Positions 1-11,842 of a stretch of DNA of 64,000 nucleotides are shown here, piece by piece. A program made the translations under genes and the position numbers. Within the stretch, counting starts at the first letter, position 1; each line of letters opens with the position of its first letter. The notes under the pieces are model-generated. The model worked only from the letters and a program-made list of their open reading frames with translations, was not told the origin of the DNA and made no database searches. The DNA is from Rostratula benghalensis (taxonomy: Eukaryota > Chordata > Aves > Charadriiformes > Rostratulidae), in contig VXAI01000137.1 of the NCBI GenBank assembly GCA_013399305.1, positions 703,592 through 767,591 on the forward strand, in the 5' to 3' direction.

Positions 1-287
1 GTTAGGGAGCGGAGCCATAGCATGAGGGGGAACAGTTTTAAACTAGAAGAGGGTAGATTAAGATGAGATATCAGGAAGAAATTCCTATGAGGGTGGTGAG
101 ACACTGGCCCAAGTTGCCAGAGAAGCTGTGGCTACCCCATCCCTGGAGGGGCTCAAGACCAGGCTGGATGGGGTTTTGAGCAACCTCGTGTAGTGGGAGG
201 TGTCCCTGCGCATGGTAGGGGGTTGGAACTAGATGATTTTTAAGGTCCCTTCCAACTCTAACCATTCTATAACTCTATGATTCTATG
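1..287 (+). mobile_element. CR1 LINE 3' fragment, cut by the window edge
   Basis: Shows the CR1 3' region in order: TTTTAAACT, AGGAAGAAATTC, GGTGGTGAGACACTGG, AGAAGCTGTGGCT, CAGGCTGGATGGGG, GGTTGGAACTAGATGAT, then CATTCTATAACTCTATGATTC terminal repeats. Its 5' side continues past position 1. It is antisense to the plexin gene. Confidence 0.95.
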
Positions 288-1975
288 ACTCAGATCATGT
301 CTGAAGTTCCCAATTGATCTCTAGGGCATTTGCCTCTTCAGAGCAAGGGAGAAGCATGGGCTGATCTGTCTGCACAATCTTCAACAGGCAAACCGTCTCA
401 TAGGTCATAAGTAAATGATAAAATGTGCTTACGTGGTAGTTTTCAGCCCCTCACATCACTGATGCAGGGGGTTTTGATCAGAACTAGAGCTTCCCTACTA
501 CCTGACTCAGCATTTCACCCCAACTATGTCACAAATAACAATAAAAACCCTACTCAAAGTATGCCTCAGCCTGACCTTTACAGCTCCTTCACAATGTGCA
601 CTAGGAAAAGGAATCTGGGGGGCAGAGGAATTATTTTAACCTCAGCCTCACTTAGCCCATCTCTGCCCAACCCCACTCCTACCAAAAAGTCAGAGAACAA
701 CCTCAATTCTTGCCCTCCTAAGGTTCTTCTCTGTGTTGCCCTTAATGATTTGCAGTCCTTCAGGATCATCCCCATGATGTCCAGTCTAGAGTCCTGGATT
801 CAAACCATCCACGGAACTCAGGTTTTCAGTTGCATCTGGAAGGATGACTTCAGTCTGGCACTGAGCACTGAGGAGAAGACCAGACAGCAGACACAGAGAC
901 CACGGTGGGTTTGTGCTCTCTGGTGGGCTGTAAAAACAGGGATAGGACTCTTTGAGACATCAGGGTTGGATCTAGAGTCAGCCTGATGTTCTGCACGTAG
1001 CAAGTTGGTGACGTAAAAGGGTCTCAGTTGCATGCTTATTTTGTGAAGATGAAGGGCAGACTAGGCAATAGGCTGAAGTGCTTTAAGCCTCAATTAAATC
1101 ATCCTGCTCCAACCTGCACAGCATGCTGGGGGAAAGAAGAAGCTGGGACATGAGATGGGACAGGCTGTGGCAGTCTCTTCCTCACTGATCCCTGACTCAC
1201 TGCTGTCAGCAAAAGCCTTCATCGCTCGGTTACAGTGTGGCTCTTGTACTGCTGAGCTGAGGACAACTCTGCTCCTGATGGTGCATCACAGGAGGCTTGG
1301 ACCAGTGTTTATCTCAGACTGCAGATGTGTCCTCGGCAGCACAGGTAGGATGGCAGAGCCAGGAGACAAAGGCACTTGGTGCAGGCTCCGACCCACCCCT
1401 TCCCCTGCCGTAGCCATCCCTGCACCCCGGGGTGTTAAGCGTCATTTGAATCTGGTGCAGCACATGAGGTGAAGGTGTTATTATTCAAGCCACTGGTTCC
1501 AATGAGATTATCCAGTCTAATGGAGCAGCTTGCATGGACCTCCTCTAAGCCTGTATTTTCACTGTCAGAGAATTCCCAGTCAAGTGGAAAATTAGAAGGA
1601 GAAGGGAAGAGGGGGTTGTGGAAGAGAGAAGGGAGGGGATGATTAAGTTCTCTAGAAATTAATTCATAACTAGAGAAATGGAAATAATAACTCCCCAAGC
1701 TGATGGACAATCCCCAGCAAACACATTTCAATTTGGAAGCCAGCTTTGCTGCCCTTGCATCATTTGCTTTCTGGCTCACGCTGCTTCATTGATTTAATTT
1801 TCCACCCAAGGTGTTGACTTTGTCCTCAGGTTGTGGCTCCTGCTTTCTCCCTGCCAAGGCTTCAGCAGTTCAGAGCCCACCTCAATACCCCTGGCCACCC
1901 AACCCACAGCATCCAGTGGGGAGCACTGGCTGGAAGTGAGGGTAGAGCTGGAGTAATGGAGTAATGGAGAAGAGA
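288..1975. other. Unique intronic sequence, no gene seen
   Basis: Mixed-composition DNA without a recognised repeat. An open frame of 187 codons at 423-986 on the plus strand has no domain, no coding-like bias and no flanking gene signals, and is treated as chance. Confidence 0.5.
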
Positions 1976-2014
1976 CAGGAGGAAAAGGGAAGGGAAAGGG
2001 AAAAGAGAAGGGAA

Positions 2015-2174
2015 NNNNNNNNNNNNNNNNNNNNNNNNNNNNNNNNNNNNNNNNNNNNNNNNNNNNNNNNNNNNNNNNNNNNNNNNNNNNNNNNNNNNNN
2101 NNNNNNNNNNNNNNNNNNNNNNNNNNNNNNNNNNNNNNNNNNNNNNNNNNNNNNNNNNNNNNNNNNNNNNNNNN
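2015..2174. other. Assembly gap (160 N) between a purine tract and a T run
   Basis: Left flank 1976-2014 is GGGAAA/GGAAAA-type purine repeat; right flank 2175-2190 is a run of 16 T. The unread bases probably hold low-complexity repeat. Reading frames across it are meaningless. Confidence 0.95.
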
Positions 2175-2575
2175 TTTTTTTTTTTTTTTTCTTTCCCAGG
2201 AAGTGATACTGAAGCGATACCAGGACTCATCAGGTTTAGAAGCTTTTGAGCAAAGCACACATTCATGCTTGATGGACCTCACAGCCAGCATCAGCCTCTT
2301 ACACCCTGACACCAAAATGTGCGTCTCCTGAAGTCTATCTTTCATATATTGTGATCCCTCACACTGTCCAAGGGCAGGACAGAACTTTGTCAAAGCCTCT
2401 AGAGTGTCAAAGATGCAACAGGCAGTTTGCTGGGTGAAACAGCTTCTAAACACAGTTGGATATTCAATTCAGAGACAGCAGGGTTCACCTCCAGGGCATC
2501 ATTTAATAGCAGTGCCACGTACATCAGCTTTGTCTAGAATTGTGTGAGGTATCACACTATAGGCTCATAAAACAT

Positions 2576-3226
2576 CGAATCATAGAATGTTTAGAGTTGG
2601 AAGGGACCTTAAAGATCATTGAGTTCCAAACCCCCTGCCATGAGCAGGGTCGTCTCCCACTACACCAGGTTGTGCAAAGCCCCATCCAGCCTGGCCTTGA
2701 ACCTCTCCACAGCTTCTCTGGGCAACCTGTTTCAGTGCTTCATCACCCTCACAGGAAAGAATTTTTTTCCTGAGATCTCATCTAAATCTTCCCTCTTTCA
2801 GTTTAAAACCATTACCCATCATCCTATTGCTCCACTCCTTGATCAAGAGTCCTTCCCCTTCTCTCCTGTACACCCCATTTAGGTACTGGAAGGCTGCTAT
2901 GAGGTTTCCCCGGAACCTTCTCTTCTCCAGGCTGAACAATTCCAACTATCTCAGCCTTTCCTCACATGAGAAGTTACCAGCCCTCTGATCATCTTTCTGG
3001 CCTCCTCTGGCCTCCTCTGGCCTTCTCCAACGTGTCCATGTGTTTCCTGTGCTAATGCACCCGAGCTGGATGCATTAATTCAGGTGGGGTCTCACGAGAG
3101 CAGAGCAAAGGGGTAGAATCCTCTCCCTCACCTTGCTGGCCACACTGCTGGGGATGCAGCCCAAGGTGCAAGGGGCTTTCTAGGCTGCCAGCACACATTG
3201 CCAGCTCATGTTGATCTCACCCACCA
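2576..3226 (-). mobile_element. CR1 LINE fragment, about 650 bp
   Basis: Starts with the reverse-complemented 3' end (GAATCATAGAATG, then GAGTTGGAAGGGACCTTAAAG) and extends further 5' than most copies here, through TTCTCTTCTCCAGGCTGAACAA and GGTGGGGTCTCACGAGAGCAG to a region ending near CCAGCTCATGTTGATCTC. One of the longest young copies in the window; it has many substitutions and no coding capacity. Confidence 0.95.
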
Positions 3227-5351
3227 TAACTGTCATCCTCTGGCTTGACTCTTGATAAACCATGTCCTCTCCTATCAGACCTGTTGCCCAACATGGACCA
3301 GGGAAATAGCAAAACAACAAAGCAGAACTTTTGGCCCTGAGATGCCAGGGCTATGGGTTCAACTGAGCACTGGTTTAATGAACAAAAAGGATGGGATATG
3401 CAGGCTGAATCACAGCAGGGGACAATGGATCTCTAGCAGTGAGGGGTTCCTGAGGACAGAGCTCTGCTCAGCTCCTTGGCAAGGTTCGCACACATGTGCA
3501 TGCACAGCTGCCCCAAAAAGGCCTTGAAATGGGGCTGGAGAGAGTTAACAATTGTTTACCTGATTCCCCAGTGCAGCTTTGGTAAAATGTTACTGCTTCC
3601 CAGAGGCACGAAATATAATTTTGCCTTAAAGGTTAATAGTATTCTACTCACTGAGGAAAGAAGCGAGTGCTTGAAAAGCTCTTTCATTAGGATCCCAGCC
3701 TGCTGCACTTCAGATGGTACCCAGGGCTCTAACCACCAAGGGGAGCTGGCCTCTCCCAGCCACAACCTGCCCTCCCTCTCCTTCCTCCTGCACAGCCAGC
3801 AGCAGCAGCTCTCTTTGCAAGAAAGATCTCTTCCCAGGGATGCAGAAGTTTCTAGCACGGAATATAAATTAAAAGGCACTACTCATGACCTTAGGCAAGA
3901 GTGAGCCCCCCACTCAAGAAATGCAAGTGATGTTTCCCTGTGTGTTGTGGGGATTTATTTTCCTTGTGAACAATAATTGCAGCAAAAACAGAGGAAAAAA
4001 GTGCCCAGACCTTGTGTGAGGGGAAAAAGCTGAGAGTCCTCAGCTACCAGGGGCTGCCTGGGAAGAACTGATCTGAGTTGGTGACTGGAAAGATGCTTCG
4101 ATGAGGCAGCTGTGACCTTTACATGCTTTAAGCCTCTCCCAGAAGAAGAGGATGCTGGAGAAAAAAGGCTGCTTCTAGTTTATATGTAAATATGCCAGGT
4201 GCAATGATCCACTTGCTTTCTCGAACTACAGTGGCTTTAGCTGGGCTCTAGGCTGCTTGATCAGAGAATGTCTGAGCAGACAGATGCCCTCTAGGTCCTC
4301 CTGGGGTGTGAGTGACATCTCACAGTGCCTTGCTATTGTCTGTGAAGACTGTTTAAGGATGGGTTGTTGTGGTTCCTGGTTAAATTAGACCATGTGTGTA
4401 GGGTTGCTGGTGTTCAGTCCTCCCAAGTTGCCTCTGCACGTGAACAGGGACCAGCACTCGGATGCTGAGGAATGACAGGCTCTTGGTGTACTTTTTTTAG
4501 ACTCTCTTCCAAAAAAGAGACTAGCAGGTCATCTGCAGGGACATCAGGCTGACCTGAGTGGATTTGATACCGTGTCTAATTGCCAGTGTGTGGGTCTGCA
4601 ACACACACAAGTCACAGAGGCCTTCCGCTTCAGTCATGCTCCTGGTCTCTGCTGAACTTCACCTCCCAAAGCCCTGGCCTGGCCTTAGCATCAGTCATGG
4701 AATGGGTTGATGGTTGCCCTTTGCCCAATTGCTAGCAATGGACGTAAATGCAGAATAGTCACTGAGACAAATATAAAATACAGATCTCTTCTCCAAGCTC
4801 TGTGTCTCCCAGACTGACACGGGATGCAGTGCCAGCACAGTGTCTCCTGAACATCCCAGCAGATCCATCACCTCCCCCAGCAGCTCAAGAGAGGATACGA
4901 GCCACAAAAGGCAGCAGAAAGCTAATCCGTTTGCTGTATAAAACAGCCAATAATATGCAGGACATTTCCTATTAACCACCACACATTCAGACAATTACTC
5001 TGATTGATTCCAATCAGGTTTTACACCGCGCTTTATCCATCAGCACAAAGCTTCACTGCCTGTTAATATCATGGGGCAAACCATTCTTAATGGAGGCTGC
5101 CAAACCGAATAGCGTCAGCATTAGCAGTCACAAGAATTGATGAAGTAAATGCGGCGTTAGGACGGCTGGGATTTTGCAACCTCAGTATGGAAAGTGCAAT
5201 AAAAAATCTGTTAGAGCATCCACACAACAGGAAGCTCACCAGTAACTCACCCTGTGCTCCGAATAAATTTCTATTGTAATGGAAAGGACTTAAGAGATAC
5301 CTTGAGATTTATGTCTTCTATAGTCGGGATTATTATGCAGGCATGATAATA
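3227..5351. other. Unique intronic sequence, no gene seen
   Basis: No repeat family recognised. The part at about 4985-5235 is AT-rich with several retained CpGs (GCGGCGTTAGGACGGCTGG) and may be conserved non-coding DNA; that is a guess from composition only. Confidence 0.4.
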
Positions 5352-5402
5352 ATGTGATGGATGGATGGATAGACAGACAGACAGATGGACAGAGAGACAG
5401 AA
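5352..5402. repeat. Microsatellite (GATG)n followed by (GACA)n
   Basis: About four GATG units, then GACAGACAGACAGATGGACAGAGAGACAG. A compound tetranucleotide repeat. Confidence 0.9.
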
Positions 5403-5554
5403 GATCTGGTTCACACTCTGCCTGCTTTTTAACTCACACTGGGAACTTTTCCCCTCTCTCGAGTGGAATGGCTGTCCCCTTTGTGGCTGCTCTACTGTGT
5501 TTACAGTAGCCACAATGGCCAAAAAAAAGGATGCTGTTGAAGCCCTTTAGGGAA

Positions 5555-6112
5555 ATGATCGTCCCCCAGTACTGGGCACTGGTGTGGCCCCCACCTTGAG
5601 TGCTGGGTCCAGTTTTGGGCCCCTCACGACAGGAAATACATTGAGGTGCTGGAGCGGGTCCAGAGAAGGACAACAGAGCTGGTGAGGGGTCCGGGGCATA
5701 AGTCTTATGAGGAGAGGCTGAGGGAGCTGGGGTTGTTCAGCCTGGAGAAAAGGAAGCTGAGGGGAGACCTTACCACTTTCTAGAACTCCCTGAAAGGAGG
5801 GCGCAGTTAAGGGGGGTTGGTCTCTTCTCCCAAGTAACAAGTGATAAGACAGTAAGGAGTGGCCTCAAGTTGCACCAGGGGAGGTTTAGAATGAATATTT
5901 GGAAAAAATTTCTTCACCTAAAGGGTTGTCAAGCATTGGAACAGACTGCCCAGGAAAGTGGTTGAGCCAGCACTCTGGAGGTATTTAAAAGACATGTAGA
6001 TGTGGCGCTGAGGGCCATGGTTTGGTTGTAACTTGGCAGTGTTAGGCTGATGGTTGGACTTGATGATCTGAAAGGTCGTTTCCAACCTGTATGAATTTAC
6101 AATTCAATGAAT
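5555..6112 (+). mobile_element. CR1 LINE fragment, second subfamily type
   Basis: About 560 bp: CACTGGTGTGGCCCCCACC, AGTTTTGGGCCCCTCAC, TCTTATGAGGAGAGGCTGAG, GGCCTCAAGTTGCACCAGG, then GGTTGGACTTGATGATCTG and a decayed terminal repeat. The diagnostic bases AAGGGTTGTCAAGCATTGG and GGTATTTAAAAGACATGTAG separate it from the commonest copies here and match the elements at 32.5-33.2 kb. Confidence 0.93.
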
Positions 6113-6605
6113 GTAAGAAACACAGAGGTATCCCTGAAATTCAGAGACATTAGCCAACTAATACCTTCTCCAGAAGGGAAGGAAAATTAGTTTTGCCCCT
6201 CTTCCCTTCTCTGACTAAAAAAATAAATAAATCACTGTGCAACAGAGAATAAAGATGCATGAGGAGGATGCTGTGAGCCAGAAGCAGCACAGAAAACTGA
6301 ACTAGGAACAGCCATAAAGAAGCTACAACCCCCAGATACACCATGAGTGCATGAAGGAAAGAGATATCAGTGTGGAGAAGCAATCATCCATAAAGCTCCT
6401 ATTTGCATCAAAGCATATAGATATAAGTTTGCATAGGACTTAGTATTAGTTAGTGTGTGAGATGTGTGCACACACACACAATGTATACACAGGTATCAGT
6501 CTAGCTATGTAGAGAAAAAAGAATAAACCTTCAACCCTCAGCATTGAAACAAGCTCCTCCTGAAGAGGGTGAGAAAGGAAAATTGCCATGGGGGATGCCC
6601 CACAG

Positions 6606-6882
6606 TGAGGGCAACTGGCTGAGATGGGGTTATTCAGCCTGGAGAAGAGAAGATTTAGATTAGATATCAGGAAGAAATTCTTTTCTGTGATGGTGGTGAG
6701 ACACTGGTACAGGTTGCCCAGAGAAGCTGTGGCTGTCCCATCCCTGGAAGTGTTCAAGGCCAGGTTGGATGGGGCTTTGTGCAACCTGGTCTGGTGGTAT
6801 GTGTTCCTGCACATGGCAGGGGGGTTGGAACTGGATGACCTTTAAGTTCCATTCCAACTTTAGCCATTCTATGATTCTATGG
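6606..6882 (+). mobile_element. CR1 LINE fragment with an internal deletion
   Basis: TTCAGCCTGGAGAAGAGAAG is joined directly to ATTTAGATTAGATATCAGG; in intact copies (for example 63.2-63.7 kb) about 100-150 bp lie between them. The rest is the standard 3' end through CATTCTATGATTCTATGG. Confidence 0.93.
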
Positions 6883-9296
6883 ACAACCAGGTCCAACAAC
6901 AACTCTGAAAATGCTAGAGCCCTCCCCAACCCAGCAAACACAAGCATTATCTCTCCCCATGAAACAAGTAAATTACTGACACAATAACTCCACCCCAAAA
7001 GTTTTGGCTGTAAGAGCCAGTTCCATCTCCGTGGACATCTCTTACCTATTCCACCCAGAAAATCTAGAATCACACATGTGTCCCAACTCAATCCCTGCAC
7101 TCTGTGTATGCCTTTCAAGCATCTTCTACAGGCTGTTTTCCAGTCCTCTCTTACATGTCTTATTGATGTGTTTCTGCCTCTTCTATTAGGAAGAGTACTC
7201 CACAAGCAAATTAATCTCTGTGTCAGGGGATTTCCTTGATGGCTATCTCAGGTGACAGGTTATTACCAGTTCACTTCCAAAGAGCCACATTGAGAAACCC
7301 TGTCCCACACTGATCCTCCCTCCACTCACCTGTTAATTGCTTTACCTGCAATATGTGGATTTAGCTACTTTGGCCATAATGATGACATGCTCCTGATATC
7401 AAATAGGACTTCGTTCAGACTCATGGGCAAATGGTTACTAACTGGGGAGTTGTTCTTGCTTATCCCATGGCTGAATGGCTTCCAGTAGGGGTTAAAATCT
7501 CAGTAGTACTGTATCTCATTGTATTTTGAGTTCACTGGAATTACAAATTTCCAGCACTACCACAAACTAGACTTTGATCTCCAGTGGATGCTTGCAATTC
7601 CCTTTAGAAACTGTCTTCCCCCAACACCAACCTTCTGATTAATTCTTCCCCTGACTTGAGCATCTTGTTTCCTTTCTAAGTAGGAAAAAAAAAAACCCCA
7701 AACCACTTCCTAAGTGTTATCACTAGCATGCCTGCAAAATACCTTTGACAAAAGCCCTGAGTTATTTTATCAGATGTCAAAGAGAAAGAGGAATTGAAAA
7801 CAGCCCAGAGCACTGATCGGAAAACCTGGTTCAGCTTATTAATTTGAACACCTGGCATTGGCTGTCTTGTGCAGCAAGGTCCACGATATGGATTCCAAAT
7901 AATTAGAGGAAGGTCATGGGCAGGTACAGACCTTCTGCCTTCACTGAAGCAGCCAGCTCAGGCACACCAGGTGGGCGATGCTGACCTCAGATACATACAG
8001 AGGCATCATTTCTAATCAATGATTCAATATCTAATTAAAGTACACACAGCACCCATGTAGTGATTTGTTGGTATTGCTCTAAAGAAGCATCAGTTGGACC
8101 AGTGCTATTCCCTAATCCCTGTTCCCACCCTGAAATATCCTACTCTCTGGTCTGCAAACAGCCCCTGAAATGCAACTGTTTCTCTTGTATTTCTGTCATT
8201 ACTTTGAACCGTTCCTTCTGCTTTCATGGATACACTGACATTTAAAGGGAAGAATTAGGAATTTCTCTCCATGGCCTTGCAAAGGAGGAAAAGGATGAAC
8301 TTGGAAAATCAGTCAGACACCGGGAGTGCTAGTTTTTTCCCTAGAAACAAGACATAGGAGCTTTCCTTGTAGCAGGGGATGAAAGCTTGTGCTACCGGTT
8401 ATGGGGACTGTAGAGTGTCGGGTGACATGGGCAGTCAGTGCCAATTTCTACCCTGTTATCAGGTTATTTGGGTCTTTTTTTCTTTCCAGCTTTCCTCCAT
8501 CCCTTCAGACAAAGCTCAATCTCAGTTAGTGTTTACTTTATAGATTTCTGTCCTTACTTTCACACTCAAATCATTAGCAATTATCACATGCAAAGAAAGG
8601 GGATCCTCGGCACGAAGAAGTCGATGTCTGGAGGTAGCTGTGAGAGAGGAGCCAGCAGAAGCAGCAGCAAGTCACAAGAAACCTATCTTGTTAAAATAAC
8701 TCTCCCTCTGTTCCTAGTCTGACCAAAATGGATGCCCGCCAGCTCAACCAGTCTAAACTCACAATGGGCACAGCTCTCGCATGACATCAATATTCAGGTA
8801 TTTCTCAAATCTAGGAGGAAATAAGCCTTAGATCCAAAAGGAACCATTCAGTAATTCCCTGCAGACCGCGTGTAGCTCAAGGATTTCTCCACCCTCTTAT
8901 CTCTCATGACCTTGTCACAATGACTGGCAGGTTGGATTTTAGACCAGCTTGTGACTGTGACATTGACACACCTCATGGTGGAATCATTTAGATGAGCAGA
9001 TAAAGTTGTCATTCAAAATCCATCCTTAAAGCATCACCCATCACACATCCAGAGGAAATCAATAAATCCAGTACATGTCCTCTCTGTATGCCTGGATGAA
9101 GTAAAACTTCTGAGTCACGTTTCTGAATGGAGAACCTGAGATCTGCTGGAGAAACATCATTTGCCCATCGTGCCTCAGTGGCAGCATTTTCAAGGGAAAC
9201 CAGAATCCTGATGGCTGGTCCCCAGAGAAAAGACCATTTTGTAACAGACTCACCATGACAACCCTGATACAAACTTCATCAACTGTAATCAAAGGG
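6883..9296. other. Unique intronic sequence, no gene seen
   Basis: No repeat or exon recognised. Short open frames only, none with a family signature. Confidence 0.45.
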
Positions 9297-9330
9297 AAAA
9301 AAAAAAAAAAAAAAAACAAACCCCAAAACA
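9297..9330. repeat. A20 run followed by an A/C-rich tail
   Basis: Twenty A at 9297-9316, then CAAACCCCAAAACAAAGG. It resembles five other A/C tracts in the window. Confidence 0.85.
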
Positions 9331-9701
9331 AAGGACGAGACTGAGGGAGACAGCAAAAATGACTGACTCAAGAGGAGCTGAGCACACATTTTAATGGGTA
9401 TTTGGACTCCCCACTGTGGCTGTTGAAAGGCTTCTGCAACGATCTTGGCTTCCCGTTTGTGCAGTTATTGAGCTAATCAAACACAATTCAGCTGGGCTCT
9501 GGACTCCTGTCCAACAAAAGCCACAGCTGGTGAGAGGAAGACAGAGTTTCTGAGCAGGACCACAGGGTGGCCGAATGGAAGAGAAGCCTCCTCTCCAGGC
9601 AGCATGAGACAACTGCCAAACATTGTCTTGCTCCAACAACATGCTGGAGCCAAAGCCAGCTCCATGGCTTGCTGGGCAGGGTAAAGAGCAGTTCAGTAAC
9701 C

Positions 9702-10185
9702 ACATAGAATCATAGAATGGCTAGAGTTGGAACAGATCTTAAAGATCATTGAGTTCCAAACCCCCTGCCACAGGTAGGGACACCTCCCACCAGACCAGGT
9801 TACTCAAAGCCTCATCCAGCCTGGTCTTAAATACTTCTAGGAATGGGGCAGCCACAGCTTCTCTGGGCAACCTGGGCCAGTGTCTCACCACCCTCACATT
9901 AAATAATTTCTTCCTATTATCTAATCTAGATCTCCCTTCTTCCAGTTTAAAACCATTCTCCCTTGTCCTATTGCTACACTCCCTGACAAAGAATGTCTCC
10001 CCATCTCTCCTGTAGGTCCCCATTAGGTACTGGAAGGCTGCTCTAAGGTCTCACTGGAACCTTCTCTTCTCCAGGCCGAACAACCCCAACTCTCTCAGCC
10101 AGTCTTCATGGCAGAAGTGCTCCAGCTTTCTGATTATCTTCTTGGCCTCCTCTGTCCCCTCTCCAACAGGTCCATGTCCTTCCTA
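9702..10185 (-). mobile_element. CR1 LINE 3' fragment, about 480 bp
   Basis: Reverse complement of a standard 3' end (ATAGAATCATAGAATGGCTA, CCACCAGACCAGGTTACTC, AGCTTCTCTGGGCAACC), continuing through GGTACTGGAAGGCTGCTC and TTCTCTTCTCCAGG to CTCCAACAGGTCCATGTCC. Sense with the plexin gene. Confidence 0.95.
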
Positions 10186-11309
10186 TCTCATGTGTGCAGA
10201 GGGCTTCCAGACAAAACCTGGCTGGATGGGCAGGGTATAAATACTCATTACACTTACCCTGTATCAACTGCGCAGGTGAGGGAACCTTTATTTTTAAGAT
10301 GTGCAAACTCATGGTGAGAGGCCATTGAAAACACAGGGACACAGAAAGAGCTGTAAAGAGCTCAGCCCAAGTATCCATAAATAGAGATCCATTCATCCTC
10401 TGACTCCAGTAACAAACACTTGGGTGGAAAAAATAATAAAGCAGAGATTACGGAGTGAAACTTCCCCTGGTTTAAACTCACAGCTTCCAGCAAGCAATGA
10501 CATGGGGACTGCCTGACCTGGAGCTGCAGTGAAGTCATCACATTGAACAGCTGTCAACAGATCTTTCTTTCATTAATTTGCCTAATTGCTTTCCAGACAG
10601 TTGTATTTCCAGCCTTCATTAATGTGCTTCACAATGTTGCACAGATGAATGATACATTATATGAAAATGTCCTTTCTTCTGTTTGTTTTAATATTCCACT
10701 TGATAATCTCCTACAAAGTTCCCTGGATCTTATACTATGAGAAATGGTGAGTAATCATCCCCTATTCACCTTCTTCATTACACTCACGATTGTCTGGATG
10801 TATTATAGCCCTCTCAGTCATCTCTCTTTTAAGATGAAAATCACCAAGTCATACAATCTCTCCTTGTAGAAAGATCATTAGAAACCTGTGTTCCTGCTTC
10901 CCACACTTCCCACCACATACCGGTGGCAACTATACTTTTTTTAACTCTGCATGATCCAAGTGCAGTTACATTTTCTGCTTCACTCTTTACCCATTTTTGC
11001 CTCATTTATAAATACACCAAACACCCTCAGCAGAGATTCCCATGGGACCCCCCCTGGATATTCCCTTCCTCCATCACAACTCTTTATTCCTGGTCTTTAT
11101 TTCCCATCTTTGAACTGGTCACTAATCTGCCAGAAGACTTCTCCTCCTGTCCCATGACAGCATAGTTAAAATTCTTCACTGTGGGAAAAGCATAAATTCC
11201 TCTGTATTAACCACATCATCCATATCACATGGACTTTGACTTATCTAAAGAACAATAATTGACTTGTGACACCCACACCCCTCACCCAGTGTGTCATGTG
11301 CTTTTTTTT
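10186..11309. other. Unique intronic sequence, no gene seen
   Basis: A TATAAATA at 10236 and an isolated GTAAGT-like donor on the minus strand near 10255 occur without partner signals, so no exon or promoter is called. Confidence 0.4.
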
Positions 11310-11842
11310 CCCATGTACTGCCCTGGTGAGACCCCAACTGGAATATTGTGTCCAGTTTTGGGCCCCCTCAGTTCCAGAAGTAACTGCTGGAGAGAGTCCA
11401 GGGCAGGGCTACAAAGATGATGAAGGGAGTGGAGCATCTCCCATAGGAGGAAAGGCTGAGGGAGCTGGGTCTCTCTAGCTTGGAGGAGACTGAGGGGTGA
11501 CCTCATGAATGTTTATAAATCTGGAAAGGGTGAATGTCAGGAGGATGGAGTCAGGCCCTTCTCAGTGATGGCCAATGACAGGAAAAGGGGCAGTGGGTGC
11601 AAGGTGGAACTCAGGAGGTTCCACTTAAATATGAGAAAAAAAGCTCCTTCATGGTGAGGGTGAGGGAACACTGGAAGGGGCTGCCCAGAGAGGTTGTGGA
11701 ATCTCCTTCTCTGGAGATCTTAAAACCCCACCTGGACGTGTTCCTGTGTGACCTGCTCTAGGTGTTTCTGCTGTGGCAGGGGGATTGGCATAGATGACCT
11801 TTCAAGGTCCCTTCCAATCCCTGATATTCTCTGATATATTCT
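11310..11842 (+). mobile_element. CR1 LINE fragment, third subfamily type
   Basis: About 530 bp with GAGACCCCAACTGGAATATT, AGGAAAGGCTGAGGGAGCTG, GGGGCTGCCCAGAGAGGTTG, CACCTGGACGTGTTCCTGTG, GGATTGGCATAGATGACC, and a weak GATATTCT terminal repeat. The CACCTGGACGTGTTCCTG block distinguishes it; short relatives lie at 33.98, 34.8 and 41.1 kb. Confidence 0.93.

Noticed and set aside
423..986. 187-codon open frame on the plus strand
   Set aside because: No domain, no homologous feel, no splice or promoter context, and it lies in an intron of a gene on the other strand; consistent with a chance frame.
1794..2453. Open frames spanning the N run at 2015-2174
   Set aside because: The frame is continuous only because N codons contain no stops.
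5355..5402. Tandem units considered as a CRISPR-like or other array
   Set aside because: Tetranucleotide microsatellite without spacers, in eukaryotic DNA.
9749..10015. Recurrent peptide pattern (GRDTSHQTRLL ... SSLALNTSRDGAATASLGNL) seen in several open frames
   Set aside because: These are CR1 3' regions read antisense (also at 25.4, 36.9, 49.6, 53.0 and 63.4 kb), not a protein family.
10220..10270. TATAAATA plus a GTAAGT-like donor as a possible cryptic promoter or exon
   Set aside because: No acceptor, start codon context or coding sequence on the relevant strand.
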